Shown: positions 1 to 13,073, numbered from the stretch's first letter. The stretch is 64,000 bases of DNA from Ficedula albicollis (GCF_000247815.1 NC_021692.1:4532961-4596960), one strand, 5' to 3'. Notes: generated by a model from the letters alone, not told the origin. Numbers and translations are program-made.

Positions 1-747
1 ATTCTATTTTGTGGAAAGATGCTCCCTGTGTCCCTCATCCATGGGAATTCCCCATCCTGGACTGCAGTGAGACCTGCTTAGGCTGGCACAGCACAGGGTT
101 TAGGAACACTTGAGGTTAAACCTGGGATGAGGCTCCTGTACCCTGAGTGGCTCCTCCAGGAGCGCCAAAGGCCAGGCTGGTTCACTGCCCATCAGCCAGG
201 TTCGCTGCCCATCAGCCAGGGGCACTCCCAGGGGATGCTCTCCAGGGGATGCTCTTCCAAGAGTTTTCCCTCCTGAGGGGCTGGGGCAGGTGGGGATAGG
301 ATCAAAATGCCCCAGGCCTGCAGGACACCTCACCCTGCCCTTCCACTGATCTGCCCTGATCTCTCCTCAAACAGGCAATAAGGAAAGCTCTTCCTCTAGC
401 AGGAATCCTCCACGAGGGCAGCTCAGACCCAACAAAACCAATTTCAAGCAGTGTTAAAAGACAATGAACTCCAAAGTATTCCTGAAGAAATGGGATGCAG
501 TGGGCTGCAGGGGGGACAAGCACACAGCCTCCCCCAGCCCATGGTTCCAGCAACACCCTGAACACAAACAGCAGCCAAAGTGAGGCACCAGCTGAGGAAA
601 GAGTGGAAGGAACAGTCTGGAACCCGGAAAACACAAACTAGGAGTGGAGACTTTTTGTTTACAATCTTTTTTTCCCTCTCCTTTTGAATTTGTAAAGTAA
701 CAAGGAAAAGCAAATGCAGGCCAAGCCCTCCTCCAACCTGGTGTATC
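1..747. other. Non-coding unique sequence, no gene seen
   Basis: No open frame here resembles a known protein, and the short frames on both strands lack any domain or splice-site pattern I can recognise. The only internal structure is a pair of short tandem duplications at 179-257, listed separately. Confidence 0.6.
179..257. repeat. Two adjacent short tandem duplications
   Basis: A 20-bp unit beginning GGTTC and containing CTGCCCATCAGCCA occurs twice back to back (179-198 and 199-218), differing at one base (TTCA versus TTCG). It is followed by GGGATGCTCTCCA and then GGGATGCTCTTCCA (about 232-257). This looks like local slippage, with no sign of a wider array. Confidence 0.8.
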
Positions 748-806
748 TCAATGGACTGGATGAGCTTGGAGGTCTTTTCCAAAATAAATGATGCCATGAT
801 CTGCCC
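748..806 (+). mobile_element. Possible CR1 LINE 3'-end remnant
   Basis: The stretch GATGAGCTTGGAGGTCTTTT followed by CCAAAATAAATGATGCCATGAT resembles the extreme 3' end of a CR1 element read in the sense direction, where ...GGTCTTTTCCAACC leads into the terminal octamer-type repeat. It is short and diverged, so chance similarity is possible. Confidence 0.4.
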
Positions 807-2411
807 CAGGTCTGCACATTCCCAGCTGGGAATGGTTTTCCAGTTATTAAATGTTTTACCTGGCACAGCAATGTTCATCTTTCAGCAGCAGAAACCAACA
901 TTAAACTGGGGGTTAAGAAATCAGGAAATCAGACCTGGGCAAAGGGGTGACTTAAATCTTTCTGACTCAAAGAAACCCAAAACTCAGAGGAGTCGCCCTG
1001 AATTCCTACCACAGCCCCAAACTTAACATTTTAAAAGTAACCTTGAGTTTTGAGTTCTGCACCTTTTATTTCCTTGTTTGGCTGTGAAACTGAGGGCACT
1101 AAAATATTCCTGAAATACTTGCATAAATCAGGATAGGGAAAAAGATCAGGGTAAGGAAAAGTTGGGAAGCGGGAAAATCATCCCTGAGCCAGCTCAGCAT
1201 CTCACACAGCCACAACCTGTGCTCACCTGAACTTGCTGATGCTCAGGGGTTCTACAGCTCTTTGCTGAGTAATTTACAACCAAACTGCAATTACTCTGCT
1301 CTCAATTAGTATTTTAGTGGTTTTCAGTGGCTCCACATGCAAACAGCCAAGGAAATGTAGGAAGAACACCCTGCCCCGTGGTGGTTTTGTCAGCACTCTG
1401 TGTGCTTGTGCAAACCCTTCCCCTTCAGACAGATGCTGGATGAACAATCCCAATCCCCCTGGAATCCATGGGGAAACTCCTCCTTGCTCTGCTTGGGCCA
1501 CACTTCTGCACCTGAATTTTTGGATCCAAGTACAACAAGTCCTTTAGCTCTGTGTCCCTAATTCAGGTGCAGCAACGTGACTTGGTGGTTATTTAAAATT
1601 AAACTGCAGCTGTTTCTAGATGACAAAGTGCTCTGAGGTTCCTTGCAAACGTGAAGATTTTTTAACTCCTCTCATCCAAAAATCAAACTTCTCTCATCTT
1701 CCAATCGAAACTTGGACATATCTGCTTGTAGGAGCACATTTTCCAGTTAGAAAATTCTAAAAACAAATGGTTCAGACATTTTTATAGGCATAAAAACTCA
1801 AGCCAAGTTGGTTAGTGGTTTCAGATGCTTTTTATTTGCAAATCAGAAAGGGCTTCATTTATAAATTGAAATTGTACTGGCTGCTAATCCTGAAGGCAGA
1901 CTCAGGCCTTTGGCTTTGCTTGGAGAAGGAGAAATAATGCATTTTAAAGACAAATTATTTCATTTGGACCAATGAATGCTGTGGTTGGACAGGACATTTA
2001 TTTTATAGCAAAACTCACAGAAGAAGTCCTTTAGATTGAGAGTTCCACTGTTTTAAGGGGATACTGCCCTCCACTGTGGATCTGTATCACAGTCCTGCTC
2101 TCAAATGTGAAACTTGGGAATTTTGGGGATAATTCCTGGTCCTCAGAGAAGCACAGGCTCTTTTACACAAGGTGCTGCACCACCACACTGCTGAGGCACT
2201 CCCAGTCCACCCCATTCAGAGACAGAATTGCATTTCCTCTGTTTGGAAGCTGGATCTGTTGACCTGAGGTGATGAAGGTGCTCTAGCATCCCCACAAGTC
2301 TGTGCTGGGACACACTTGTCCCAAATCCCTGAGAGCAGGGGTTGCCTCTCTCAAATTTCTACTCAAATTTCAGAAACTCTTCCTTTCATGCAGCACAGTA
2401 GTAACTTTTTG
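807..2411. other. Non-coding unique sequence
   Basis: No gene, long repeat or RNA signature is visible. The stretch becomes AT-richer around 1700-2050. Open frames on either strand are below 80 codons and unrecognised. Confidence 0.55.
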
Positions 2412-2662
2412 AGTACAGAATCACAGGATACTGAGGTTGGAAAACACCTCCAAGACCAACCTGTGACCAATCCCCACCTTGTCAACAACCCAGAGCTCTG
2501 AGTGCCCCATCCAGGAATTCCTTGGGCACCTCCAGGGATGGGGAGTCCAAACCTCCCCTTCCAAAGCTTGATCACTCTTTCCATGAAGAATTTCTTCCTG
2601 ATGTCCAACCTGAACCTCCCCTGGCACAGCTTGAGGCTGCTTCCTCTCACCCTGTCACTAAT
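2412..2662 (-). mobile_element. CR1 LINE 3'-end fragment
   Basis: The + strand reads AGAATCACAGGATACTGAGG and then TTGGAAAACACCTCCAAGACCAAC, continuing to CATGAAGAATTTCTTCCTGA and AACCTGAACCTCCCCTGGC and ending near CACCCTGTCACTA. This is the reverse complement of a CR1 3' region of the subfamily that has CTCCAAGA rather than TTAAAGGTCA next to the terminus. It is truncated at its 5' end, as is usual for CR1, and has no reverse-transcriptase coding part. Confidence 0.88.
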
Positions 2663-4177
2663 TGCTGAGTGAAGAGAATAATTAGTTAAGATGATTGCTC
2701 TTCTTATTGAGTAACACACTCAAGATCAGAGAGTTGTGTCTGAGCTGTGAGCCTGCACCATAATTTAATATTGGAGCTTTGAAAATGGTCATGTTTTGGT
2801 GTCTTGTTTCTGGACAAGATGCACAAAGCAGGAAATATTTTTAAAACTGTTCAGAAGGCAGAAATCAATGCACTAGAGCTGGGTTATCTTCCCATACCTA
2901 AGGCAAGGCTGGACAGGAGTTTCTCCAGTTCTTCCTGTCCTAATTTCCCTCATCCTGCTGCACTCAGTGCAAGACAAGTCTGCAACACTTGCTGAGCTCA
3001 GCTCACCATTTCTTATGCTGCAGAGAGTGTGAAAACCACCAGCCACAATGGCAGCTTTGCTCACACCCCTGAAAGGCTTCCCCAAAAACCACTGGAACCC
3101 CTTCAGAGCCCCAGAACACCTTGCTTCTGTCCTCAGCATGTCACACCTGCCTCACACAAAACAACAGGGATGCTCCTCCAGCATCCCTGAGTGCACTGTC
3201 AGAGCACCCAGGGAAATCCAGCATGGACTGGCACCTTGGAGGAAGTGCCAAGTAGCCAAGGGTCAAAGAAAACAGGGCCTGTTTCAAGGAATTGGTAAGT
3301 CAGGAGTGAAACAAGACACAAAAGAAACAGGGGAGAGCACGAGGAGGGAAGAGCTGAGCCAGGTGTGCTGTTTGCTTCCCGAGCTCCTCACATGCAGTTC
3401 CATGGCTGGGGATCACACCTGGGGGGTTCCCAGGGATCAAGGTGAACTCACAGCCCAAACAGAGATCAGAGAAAATTCCAGTGGCTGCAAGGACAAAGGT
3501 GGCACAAAACCAACAGCAGTGGGAAATGATGGGCAAACCCTAAACCTCCTGTAGGCTCAGTTTAATGGTTACATGAAACAGGTACAAAACACTTTCTGAT
3601 GGGATCCCCAACCCAGCCCAGAACGAATCCTGAAATTAATCCCATTCATTCCCTAAAATAAATCCTGGCACTCTCTCTGATCTGTGGCCTCTAAAATCCA
3701 ATCCCAGCCTCTCTGGCCTTCTGTTAAGGAAAGGAAAATCCCTGGTGCTGGGGCTGCTGCCCCTCTGCTTCCCCAGCTGAGCTCAGGGCTTGTTATCGCG
3801 CCCGGGCAGCCCCTGCGCCGTCTCCTGCAATTGTTCCTGCTCAAGCCACTTTTATTTATTTATTTTTTTTTTGGAAGGGTGGTGGTGGTGTTTTGTAATT
3901 TATAGCAAAATAAAAAATGATTCCTTATAGCAGAAAGCATTCTGTTGTTGCAGAGTCCTTATTTAGCTGCGTTTGAAGCTGAGGAAAAGCTGTTCCGTTC
4001 CTCGCAGCTTCTTCTTCCTAACACCTCCCACAGGCCACATATCAACCCTGCACTTCCTACAAATGATAAGTAGCATTCATTTTGATCCTTCACAGTTGTT
4101 TTGGGGGTTGGTAGGTGATAGGCTTCTCTCTCAGTCTCTCACCTCCTCCCCAAACTGTCTGCGGCTCCCCCGTGCCA
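2663..4177. other. Non-coding unique sequence
   Basis: No gene was recognised. The longest open frame (3048-3554, + strand, 168 codons) has no recognisable domain and is probably chance. A small CpG-dense patch lies at about 3796-3826 (TATCGCGCCCGGGC onward), followed by a T-rich stretch at 3848-3873. Confidence 0.5.
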
Positions 4178-4519
<342 letters not shown>

Positions 4520-6510
4520 TTTCCTGCTCAGGGGACAGCACAAACACAAAGCTGGAGGGTTCCAAGCCCTCCCCACCACAGTCCCTGCCCCCAGGGACTG
4601 CAGACAGTCCCTCTCACTCAGTCCCCTGCCCGACTCCCTGGAGATGCAGCTCAGTGTCTGGCAGCCACAGCTGCACCAGGCACTGGGAGCACCCTCTGCC
4701 CGGCGCTGCAGAGCCTCACCTGGCTCTTTGCACCTCAAAAATTCATCCTGAAATTTCCGTTCCAGGCTTGCAGAGGATTCCCTTTGCCACTCCAGGCCTT
4801 CCTAGAAACAGATGAGATTTCAGCCACACTCCTCCAGCACCAGGTGCCCCCTCCCTGCTCCACCGTAGGAGCAGGCTGATGTTTCACTTGGTTTTCTCCT
4901 GCTTTACTGGGAAAAATCCCTGCTCGGGCCTCACTTCTTTTGGAGGGATCTGGCATCCCCCAGGAGGGGCTGCTCTGGCAGTGGCAGAGCACAGAGCACC
5001 CCAATGTTCCCCGTGGGAACCCCAGACCTTGGGAACAAACCTGGGGAACACTCCCTGTTTCTCCCCACATGCCCCAGCTGAACATTCCTGCTCTTTGATC
5101 TACCACTGTTACCCAAAATAACCCCCACTTCTTGGGGGCCCCAGCCTCAGGCTGCCTCAGGACCCCAGAACTGTGGTTAATCTGCTTCCATATCCCACGA
5201 CAGTGTGGATTTCAGTCCATACTGCAGGAAAGAGCAGGACCAGCACCACCCAGTGCAGCCAATCCCTGCCTGTGGATCCGTGGGATCCATTCCCTCTCAC
5301 CCCAATCCTCTCATAAAGCAAAAGTTCCCAGAGTGGCTCAAATGTTTATAGAATATTTCCCAGTCCATGAGTAGGCACACTCGGTGAAAATTGTATTTTC
5401 AGGATTTAAAAGCAGCTTCTCTGTGAGTTTTCCAGCTTATAACCACCCCCAAGAATACTTTTTAACATTTTTTTAACATTTCAGTAAATAAGGGACTGAA
5501 GAAGAACTTTCGATTAAACAGAAAAAAACCTGAACTGTTTTAAATCCACAGAACCTGAATATTTTTTAAATCCTTGAAAGTGCCTTAATGGGCTCAGTGG
5601 TCTGTTAATGATTTTACTTTCATGCCATTTTCTCAGGACTACACGTTTGTTTTCCACAGATATCAAAGTGCCAAGGAAACCTAAAAATCTGCTCAGGAGG
5701 TACTTTGTGTTCACTTCTGACTACCAGGGACGAGCACTTGAACAAGTTTGGAGTGTTTGCAGCCTCTTCAGTGTTTCAAAACCACCTCAGAGTCCTCAGC
5801 ACTGCACGGGAGGAGGTTCTTGGCCTAAAATCTGATGGGATTTGATTTATTTTTAAGGACATTTCATATGTGAACACTGCCCTGGTGGAAGCCTCTGCTG
5901 CCTGTTGCATTCAACAAAACGTTTTTGTGCCAAAATACAAAATCTATCCCTCCACAAATACCTGGACAATGTTTTATCCCGGGGGCTCCTTCCCACACGT
6001 GCAGTGTTTGCTCCCTCCCAGCTGAGTGTCCTAAGCCACAGAACAACCCATGAATCTCACAGGGTTCTTGTAATGGCTTTTAAACCCTGCATTGTGGGCT
6101 GTTTATGGCGCAGTTGCATTTGCTTTAGAGATTTGTTTTAATGCTGTTGGTGTTATTTAGAGAGATATTAAATTCAAACAGCTTTATGGTTGCTAATAAA
6201 CATCTATTACCATTACAGACATTCTGATATAAAAGCCTCATACAGGTGCTTTCTCTCAACTATGCAGATTTGATTGATTAGGCCACAGTAGTTTATTTTA
6301 CACTTCAGTGGTCACTAAATCTATCATTAAGATTAAAAATTGCAGTTTGTGCAGTCTGGGAATAACTACGCATTTAAGCTGTAAAATAAAAGTCACTTTA
6401 CCAAAATTCAGGGAAAAGGGGAGGAGGGTGGCGGGGGGGGACACAACACAGAGCAGGTTAAAAGAAAAACAGTTTTGTAACACTTTATTCAGTTCTTCAG
6501 AAGATGTATT
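4520..6510. other. Non-coding unique sequence
   Basis: No gene was recognised. Around 4520-5300 the sequence is GC-richer with short unrelated frames; 5380-6400 is AT-rich. A G8 run lies at 6433-6440. Nothing else stands out. Confidence 0.55.
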
Positions 6511-6945
6511 TCATGGAATCACCCCCCCCCCCCCCCCCCCCCCCCCCCCCTTTTGTTCCACCCCTTGCCATGGGCAGGGACACCTTCCACTGTCCCAGGT
6601 TGCTCCAAGCCCTGCCCATCCTGGCCTGGGGATGGAGCAGCCACAGCCTCTCTGGGAAACCTGTGCCAGGACCTCTCCACTCTCACAGGCAAGGATTTTT
6701 TCCGTATTTCCATATTTCCATATATTCACCCTGAAGTTCCCCTCTGTGAGGGTGAACCCGTTCCCCCCTGTCCTGTCACTCCAGTCCCTTGTAAAAACTC
6801 CATCTCCATCTTTCTTGACGGCTCCTTCAGGAAGTGAAAAGTCACATTTAAGTCACCCCAAACCTCCTCTTGTCCACGCTGAGCATCCCCAACTCCCTCA
6901 GCCCTTCCTCATGGGAGATGCTCCCCAGCCTCCCCACCAACACAC
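6511..6945 (-). mobile_element. CR1 LINE 3'-end fragment, interrupted by poly-C
   Basis: From 6551 the + strand reads TTTTGTTCCACCCCTTGCCA, then GGGCAGGGACACCTTCCACT, and later CCTCTCCACTCTCACAGGCA. It continues through CCTGTCCTGTCACTCCAGTC to a CTCCCCAGCCTCCCCACCAA-like end. This is a reverse-oriented CR1 3' region extending unusually far upstream for this window. Its terminal part is only TCATGGAATCA (6511-6521). The bases normally linking that to TTGTTCCACC (GGTTTGGGTTGGAAGGGACC-like) are missing and 29 Cs stand in their place. Confidence 0.9.
6522..6550. repeat. Poly-C run, 29 nt, inside CR1
   Basis: Twenty-nine Cs lie exactly where the G-rich terminal block of the CR1 copy should be. 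Replacement of expected family sequence, not insertion into it, suggests base-calling or assembly failure. Confidence 0.9.
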
Positions 6946-8835
6946 ACTCTGTCGAGTCCTGGGCTGCAAAGCTCCACCTGTACTTTGGGCAGCACCGAGC
7001 CCCATCCCCTGGGGGCACAGCAAAACCCCCCAGCATTCCCCGTGGAGCATCCCATGGCATTTTGCCCCGCTGCCACCTCCGAGGAGGGACTTGGCCGACT
7101 CCAGGCGTGACATTTGCACTCCCAGCGGCGGCTGCAGCGCGGTGTCATTTGTTACTGTCTGCTGCCTGAGCTGCAGCACGGTGCCCACCAGCCCCGGGTC
7201 CATCCCCCCGCAGCTCTCGGGAAGCCCAGGCTGCCGAGCCGTGCTCCGACAGTGACCACCTGGGAGCAGCTTGATAAATGGCCAGTTTATAATGCTGTCA
7301 TGCCAGCTTTGTCCTGGGGGAAATGTGTGTCTCTCTCAAAACAGCTTATTACCAACCTGTGGCTGGGGCCATGATCAATCACGCTGATCAGATATGGCAA
7401 ACATGGTAACTGATATAAAGAAGATTTCTCGCTACACGGTTTGAGGTTAACGTGACAAATGATGGAGTGAGAAAGAATAACTCAGAGGGAAAAGCCAACC
7501 CATTAAAGGCTGAACTTGGAAGTGGTTTTGGGAAGCACGGTTAACAACACGTCCTTGTGACATGAATTCCCTGCTCATTGAGGTAACCCTGAATACATTC
7601 CCTGGCAAATTCCTTGTATAATCCAGAAGGAATGATTTTTTAAACATGCAGTCCGATTCCAAAGGGAAATTTAACCCCTCTACACCCATCCTCAGTACTC
7701 TGATGTGACGGGTTACGGTGCAGGAAATGCAAAATTCCCAGTGAAAACCCAGGACAGAGATACATCACATCTTGCCAAAATCCCAAAATATTTTGGGGGA
7801 TTCTATTGTCAGCCAGAGCAGAGCTATCTGAGAATGATGCTCTTCCCAGAATTCAATCTATTGGTCTTCAAAAATCCTGGAGGAAGAGCAGTGGAACCCT
7901 GGGCATGCATAACCCACCTGTGACAATTCCCTAAAACGTGCCCATGAACACACCCAGTAAAACAAGATCCGAGGATGTCTCCATTTGGTCCCTTTTACAC
8001 TCCCAGGGTTTCTCTGCATGCTCTGAGCATCAAAGCCCTTTTATTTCCCTGCTCACACAGTGCTGAGTACAAATCTGGGAGAACTGGGTGCCAAATCTCT
8101 CCCGTTATCCTTTTGGTCTGGAGCAGGGAGCATCCCTCCAGGATCAGCACACAGAGCTGTGGCTGTTGGAGACCCTCTGGCAAACATCTGATATTATTCA
8201 CTTGACTGAGTTTGTGAGAACGAAACCTTATTTGCTGGCAAAATTAATGAGAAAAGAGTCTTCAATGAGACAAGAATTTATGGCTTCTGCCCGACAGTGA
8301 AACTCGTCCGACTCAATTCCTCCCAGGAAAGGCAGATATTTGGGGGGAAAAGTGAGGGTTTCTTTCCAGAAACAGGGCCTGTCATTTCAAAACTGGGTTC
8401 TTAGCTGCGCATTTTTTGTTTTATGAAACCCTTCCAGAATTGATGAAGGTTGGAATAAATGGCCCTTTGTTCCCCTTCCCGTACCAGTGCATTTAATGAC
8501 GGCGAAACAAAATTCTGCTCCGTGGCTGCCCGCCAGAGATCCGATGATACAACCAACTCACAACATGTTTCAGATTTTGTGCTACACTGAAAGTCCAGAC
8601 GCATTCAGATGGGTTTGGGGCTGCACACATCCAGCATCATCTGCTGTCAGTGCACAGAAAAGTGGGAGCTGCAAATCGCATCCTTCTCCTCGAGGCTCCC
8701 ATCTCTGATCCGGCCGTAAACACCAACTCTCTGCCTTTCAAAGCGCCACGAGAAAAGCCAGAAATGCACCAGACAATAAAAAGAGGGATAATGGCCACCA
8801 AACTCCACTCTTCTCCCCCCTCTTTTTTGAACAGA
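6946..8835. other. Non-coding unique sequence
   Basis: The part at 7080-7260 is relatively CpG-rich (GGCGGCTGCAGCGCGG and nearby) but short. The part at 7370-7460 is AT-rich with GATATAAAG-type words. No open frame is recognisable; the 315-codon frame at 6308-7255 runs through poly-C and CR1 and is not a gene. Confidence 0.5.
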
Positions 8836-9480
8836 TAGGTTTTAGACTCTATAATAATCACGCAGCTAAGATACAAGGTCTCTTGTTGGCAATAACCTAC
8901 ATGACATGACTTAGAAGGCAGGTGTTACTGTAATTAGCTATTGTTTGACTATCAAAAGTCAGAGCTGATTAAAGCCACTAAGTACAAGTGCACTATTTTA
9001 TTTCAAAGAATATTATGAACTGCATGCTGGGACTCTTTCACTGCGGCCCTACCTTCCGGAGTCTGCTAAGAGCCCATGCCAGCAGTAATCAAAACTAAAA
9101 TCTGCATAAACCTTCAGGGTTTTAATTCAAGCAGAGCCCTTTCATTAGAAATATGTTACTTTATGAAATCTGGTCGCCAGCAAGGGGAGAAAAATGTGAC
9201 TTCTTAAGAAAAGTGAATGGCATCTCTTTAGTGATTAACCCAAGATTAATGGAGGCTCCTACTGCTCGGCCTAAGTCCATTTTATTGCTAATTCATTTAG
9301 GTACTATTTCAGATGTACTTGATGAAAGTCACCTGCTAAGAAGTCATGTTTTGGCAAGCAAGGATAGCCATTATGGTCAAATCCCAAATAGAATTTTTAT
9401 TAAAGAAGCTTTGAAAAGTGTCTCGTATTAGTCTTTCATAGACATACCATTTAATGTGCTCAATTAGTTAAAAATCTGGG
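8836..9480. other. Candidate conserved non-coding element
   Basis: This AT-rich, low-repeat segment is dense in short words typical of vertebrate regulatory DNA, including TAATTAGCTATTG, TGATTAAAGCC, GATTAACCCAAGATTAATGG and AATTCATTTAGG. It lacks CR1, simple repeats and coding signal. Conservation cannot be shown from one sequence, so this is only a candidate. Confidence 0.28.
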
Positions 9481-9838
9481 GCCTAGGTCACTAATCAAAC
9501 ATTCATAATGCTTTTTTTTAAAATATATTTTCAGTCCACATGCATCTCCTAATGTCCCAGGTAGGATGAACACTGCACTGAACAGGGGCATTTATATTCA
9601 GACAAAAGCAGCAGTGCTGAGACTCACCAAGAAGTGGGTGGGATTTGGGTAAGTGCTCGGTGGGATCCCTGAAATGTTGGCTTGGCAGAGCAGTTCTTTG
9701 TTCCCTGGGATGCTGTGGGGAGTGGGGACTTATGCAAATCACATGTTCCTCAAACTGTACCTAATCATCCAGGCTTGGCTTGTGTGCATGTTTGGAGCGT
9801 GAGGTTTGATCCCCTAAACACAAATCATTTTGGTTTTT
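9481..9838. other. Non-coding unique sequence
   Basis: Nothing recognisable apart from a short T/A stretch (TTTTTTTTAAAATATATTTT, about 9512-9531). No gene seen. Confidence 0.5.
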
Positions 9839-9959
9839 GACTTTTCTGCAGTTTGTTCTTTCAATAAACGAGGGTTTAGGGGATTTTGTGATTTGAGAGC
9901 CTGGAACCCTGGCTCTGTGTAGACCCTGAGATCTTTTCTACCCAGACAAAGCACCTCCA
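9839..9959 (+). repeat. Dispersed duplication, copy A
   Basis: The segment starts ACTTTTCTGCAGTTTGTTCT and runs through AATAAACGAGG and GTGATTTGAGAGCC to GAGATCTTTTCTACCC and ACAAAGCACCTCCA. A second copy in the same orientation lies about 3.5 kb downstream at 13331-13438. By eye the left ~63 bp match at about 56 positions and the right ~38 bp nearly as well; copy A has about 13 extra bases between the two blocks. It is not CR1. It may be a fragment of an unrecognised interspersed repeat (for example LTR-derived, with its AATAAA) or a locally duplicated element. Confidence 0.85.
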
Positions 9960-10989
9960 TAGCCCATCCAAAATTCCTCCCCTTTTTGGGCAGGATTTAG
10001 CCTGGTCCATGAGCATGGACATCCCTGTTGGGTTTCTGTCCTTCCCGAGACACTGAGCAACCCACGATGCTCCAGCAGAGACTCTGATGGTCTGAGCTTT
10101 GCTTCCCTGCACTGAGCAGGGAAATGCTGACAGCCAGCCCAGGAGCACTCACTGTGCAGAGATAAAAACCCTATTGCAGAGCTAGGTCTGGCCATCACAG
10201 AGCTTTATTTGTGTCCTTCTCCTTCAAAAATGGAAAAAACCCCAAAGGTGGTGCTGGGGTGAGGAAGATGTCTGCACGCTGCTGCTCTGCTCAGCCCCTC
10301 ACCTGCCAGGCACCAAAACCCCATTGATAACATTGAATTATTGATAACATTACTGGTAATCATCACTCACACTGGTTTGGGTGCCAGAGCCTGAGAACCT
10401 CCGCTCACAACCTTCTCTGCTTTGTACCTGCCAAGGATGAGACAGTTCTGGTGACAGAAAGTGGTAAATCAATCAAAAAATGCCTGCTTTGGGTATTCTG
10501 GCTTCTTTGGAGCTCTCTCCACACTGGGGGTGATGATTGACTTTGTAACCCAGCAGCACACACGACCCAAACTCTGCTCTGAGAAGGGAAACAATCTGGT
10601 TCCTAAATTTATTTTTTTAATTTGTTAATGACTGATCCAATTTCCAAAATACTGACTGGAGCTGTCAGGATAAGTGAAAACCACGAAACCAGGAGTGCAA
10701 GTGCAGGGTGCCCCAAAACAAAGAGCTGCCCCACGGGTGTCAACATCCCTGTCAAGGGGAGCAAAATTCAGAATTATCAGGAGTGGCAACACATCCTGTG
10801 GTGGAATTCTGCTCCTGGGACACTCCACAAAACCCAGGCTGGACTTAAAGCCCTTGGCTGGGGGAATGTGGCACTAAAGGAGCCGCCTGGGTGTGATAAC
10901 AAAGTTATCCTAATCTGTCCTCTTGTGTACTGGGGCACTCACACATGCAAATCTTGTCGTGTTCCACCGTGTTTGTTCACCTCCAGAGT
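9960..10989. other. Non-coding unique sequence
   Basis: No gene was recognised. A short duplication ATTGATAACATT occurs at about 10323 and again at about 10340. The longest frame (10622-10999, + strand) is unrecognised and probably chance. Confidence 0.5.
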
Positions 10990-11165
10990 CCTTCGGTGAT
11001 TCAAATCTGTGTCTTACTATCCTATAATACCCTTGTCTAACAGTTCTTTTTAAATGCATGTGTTAATTATCTTGCCACCGCTGTAATTTCTCCCTGTAGT
11101 CCATTAATTAAGAGGTCACAATCTAAGAGCATGTTTACCCAATAAGCTTTCTTTTTTAATTATCC
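10990..11165. other. Candidate conserved non-coding element
   Basis: AT-rich unique sequence with TTAATTATCTTGCCACC, CCATTAATTAAGAGG and AATTATCCTAATTGC. These are clustered TAATTA-type homeodomain core words without simple-repeat structure. Function is inferred from composition only. Confidence 0.25.
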
Positions 11166-13073
11166 TAATTGCTTGGATACTGACAAAGACTCCATCCCTC
11201 CCCTTCCTCTGAGTGGATTAGAAAACGACATTTCAAAGCCCCACACAATGATGGGTCTGTAAAACACACATATATTTATATCTGTTTTTATAACTCCGTG
11301 GTGTTCAAACATCAAAGGTCAACGAGACACGAGGCGCTGCATTTGCATGGCTGTATAAAATGCAGAGACAAACTGCCCTCCATTAATTGATCCATTAGCC
11401 TGGAATGTTCTATTGGTCAGGAAAAATAGAAGCAAAATCTTCAGAATAGGAAGGAGATGGTTGTTCACAGCTTGGAGACCACCAGAGCCTCCTGTCTCTG
11501 CCTCTCCTGCAGGGATGGCTTTGGATAAAAGCAGGCAGAAATAGAAATAAATAAGGGAAAAGGCACTCAGCTTTAACTGCAGCAAAGATCAGTTTTATTC
11601 TCCCTTTTCCAAATATTCCCTTCCCAAGGGTCACATCTCGGCAAGCTGGTCCCAATACCTTTTCTACTGACTTTGCAGAAGTCAACAGACAAAATCTCTA
11701 CCACTTCAAAAATATTAAACCTTTCATTTTGCCAAGTTTTTAAAGGGGAAAAGCAGCTATTTGAATTCGAGATAGGAATTTAACACAACAATTAGCAGAA
11801 ATCACGTCCAGAAAAATCACTACGGTGACAGAATGTGAAACAACATTTGATATGTCAAGTAAAGTGATATTTTTTTTGTTTGTTTTAATAAAGCCAGTGT
11901 CTCATTCAGACCAGTCATCTCAGGAACTATATAACAGAAGTATAATTACTTAGAAATTGCTTAGGTAAGCGTGATTGATGCATGGTAAATAGATGTTTCC
12001 AGCACTTATTGTTTCTTCCTGATGGATTAGGAAGAGTTGTTTAACAGTTCATTTGACCAGTCTCTCCTGGTGTTCCTCGAGTCTGGCTGTGCCAGTCAGC
12101 ACCAGCAGTTCCTGGTAGTTTAAGTCTCTTTAATAAAGATTAAGATGTCAGAGGTCCTGCATTGCACAAAATCCCGATTTTATTAACTTCTCATTATCAG
12201 CTGAAATATGAAGTGCATTTCTTTTCATCTGGAGAGCAGCACTTTCTCAAGGGAAAGGACAGATATATCAGACACATTTAGGGTGGTTTGGAGTGGGTTT
12301 GCCCCAGCCTTGGCTGATGCTGGGGAGCATTTTCTCACCCAAGGGCATCCCAAACATGGATGTTTCTCCCCAGAAAGTGTTTGGATACCATGGCTGTGTA
12401 TAGGGGCTGAGCACTCACACTCCAGCACTTCAGTCAACACAGCTTCCATGAAAGAGCAGAAAAATGCTGGGCAGGAAGACTGAAACCTCAAAAGTCAGGG
12501 CTCAGCCAACATTTCCCTCCTCACACCCAGCAGATCTCGAGGAGTAACAGCAGCAAGACCACACAAAACTCACTGAAAACGATCCCAGAGGTGTCCAAGT
12601 GCACCCTGACCAGCAGGCAGATAAATTCGGATGCCATGGAAGTGAACTTAGGCAGCACCTGATAAAGTGGAGCTGCAGCAGCCCCGTGCAGCTCCCGAAT
12701 GTGTCACTTGGGAAAGGCTCCTGCTCAATCCCGTGTGTTTTACCACCCCTCTCACCCCAAAACCCTGCAGGCCACTGCTGCACGAACAGATGCTGCAGAG
12801 GATCACCCTCCCAGCCACGCTCTCAAGGGATTTCTGAAAGCTGCCAAATTGATGCATTTTGCATATTTTAAAAGCGAGTCTTTGTGGAACTTCTCGTTTT
12901 GCAGGCTGCTGATTGCAGGGAGGGCAGAGCTGCCTCTGTGTGCGTTTGAGCAGGCTGCCTCTCGCTGGGCAGCTCTCCACGGAAAGAGTTAAGAGGGAAA
13001 AACAGTTTTTGTGGTGTAACCCCGGCCCGCAGCTCGGGATCCCAGCCCCAGCAGCCTCCCGGGAGGGTTAAGC
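11166..13073. other. Non-coding unique sequence
   Basis: No gene or repeat family was recognised. A small CpG-richer patch lies at about 13020-13065. Short open frames on both strands around 12200-13000 have no recognisable domains. Confidence 0.5.

Noticed and set aside
6308..7255. 315-codon open frame
   Set aside because: It crosses a poly-C run and a reverse-oriented CR1 fragment.
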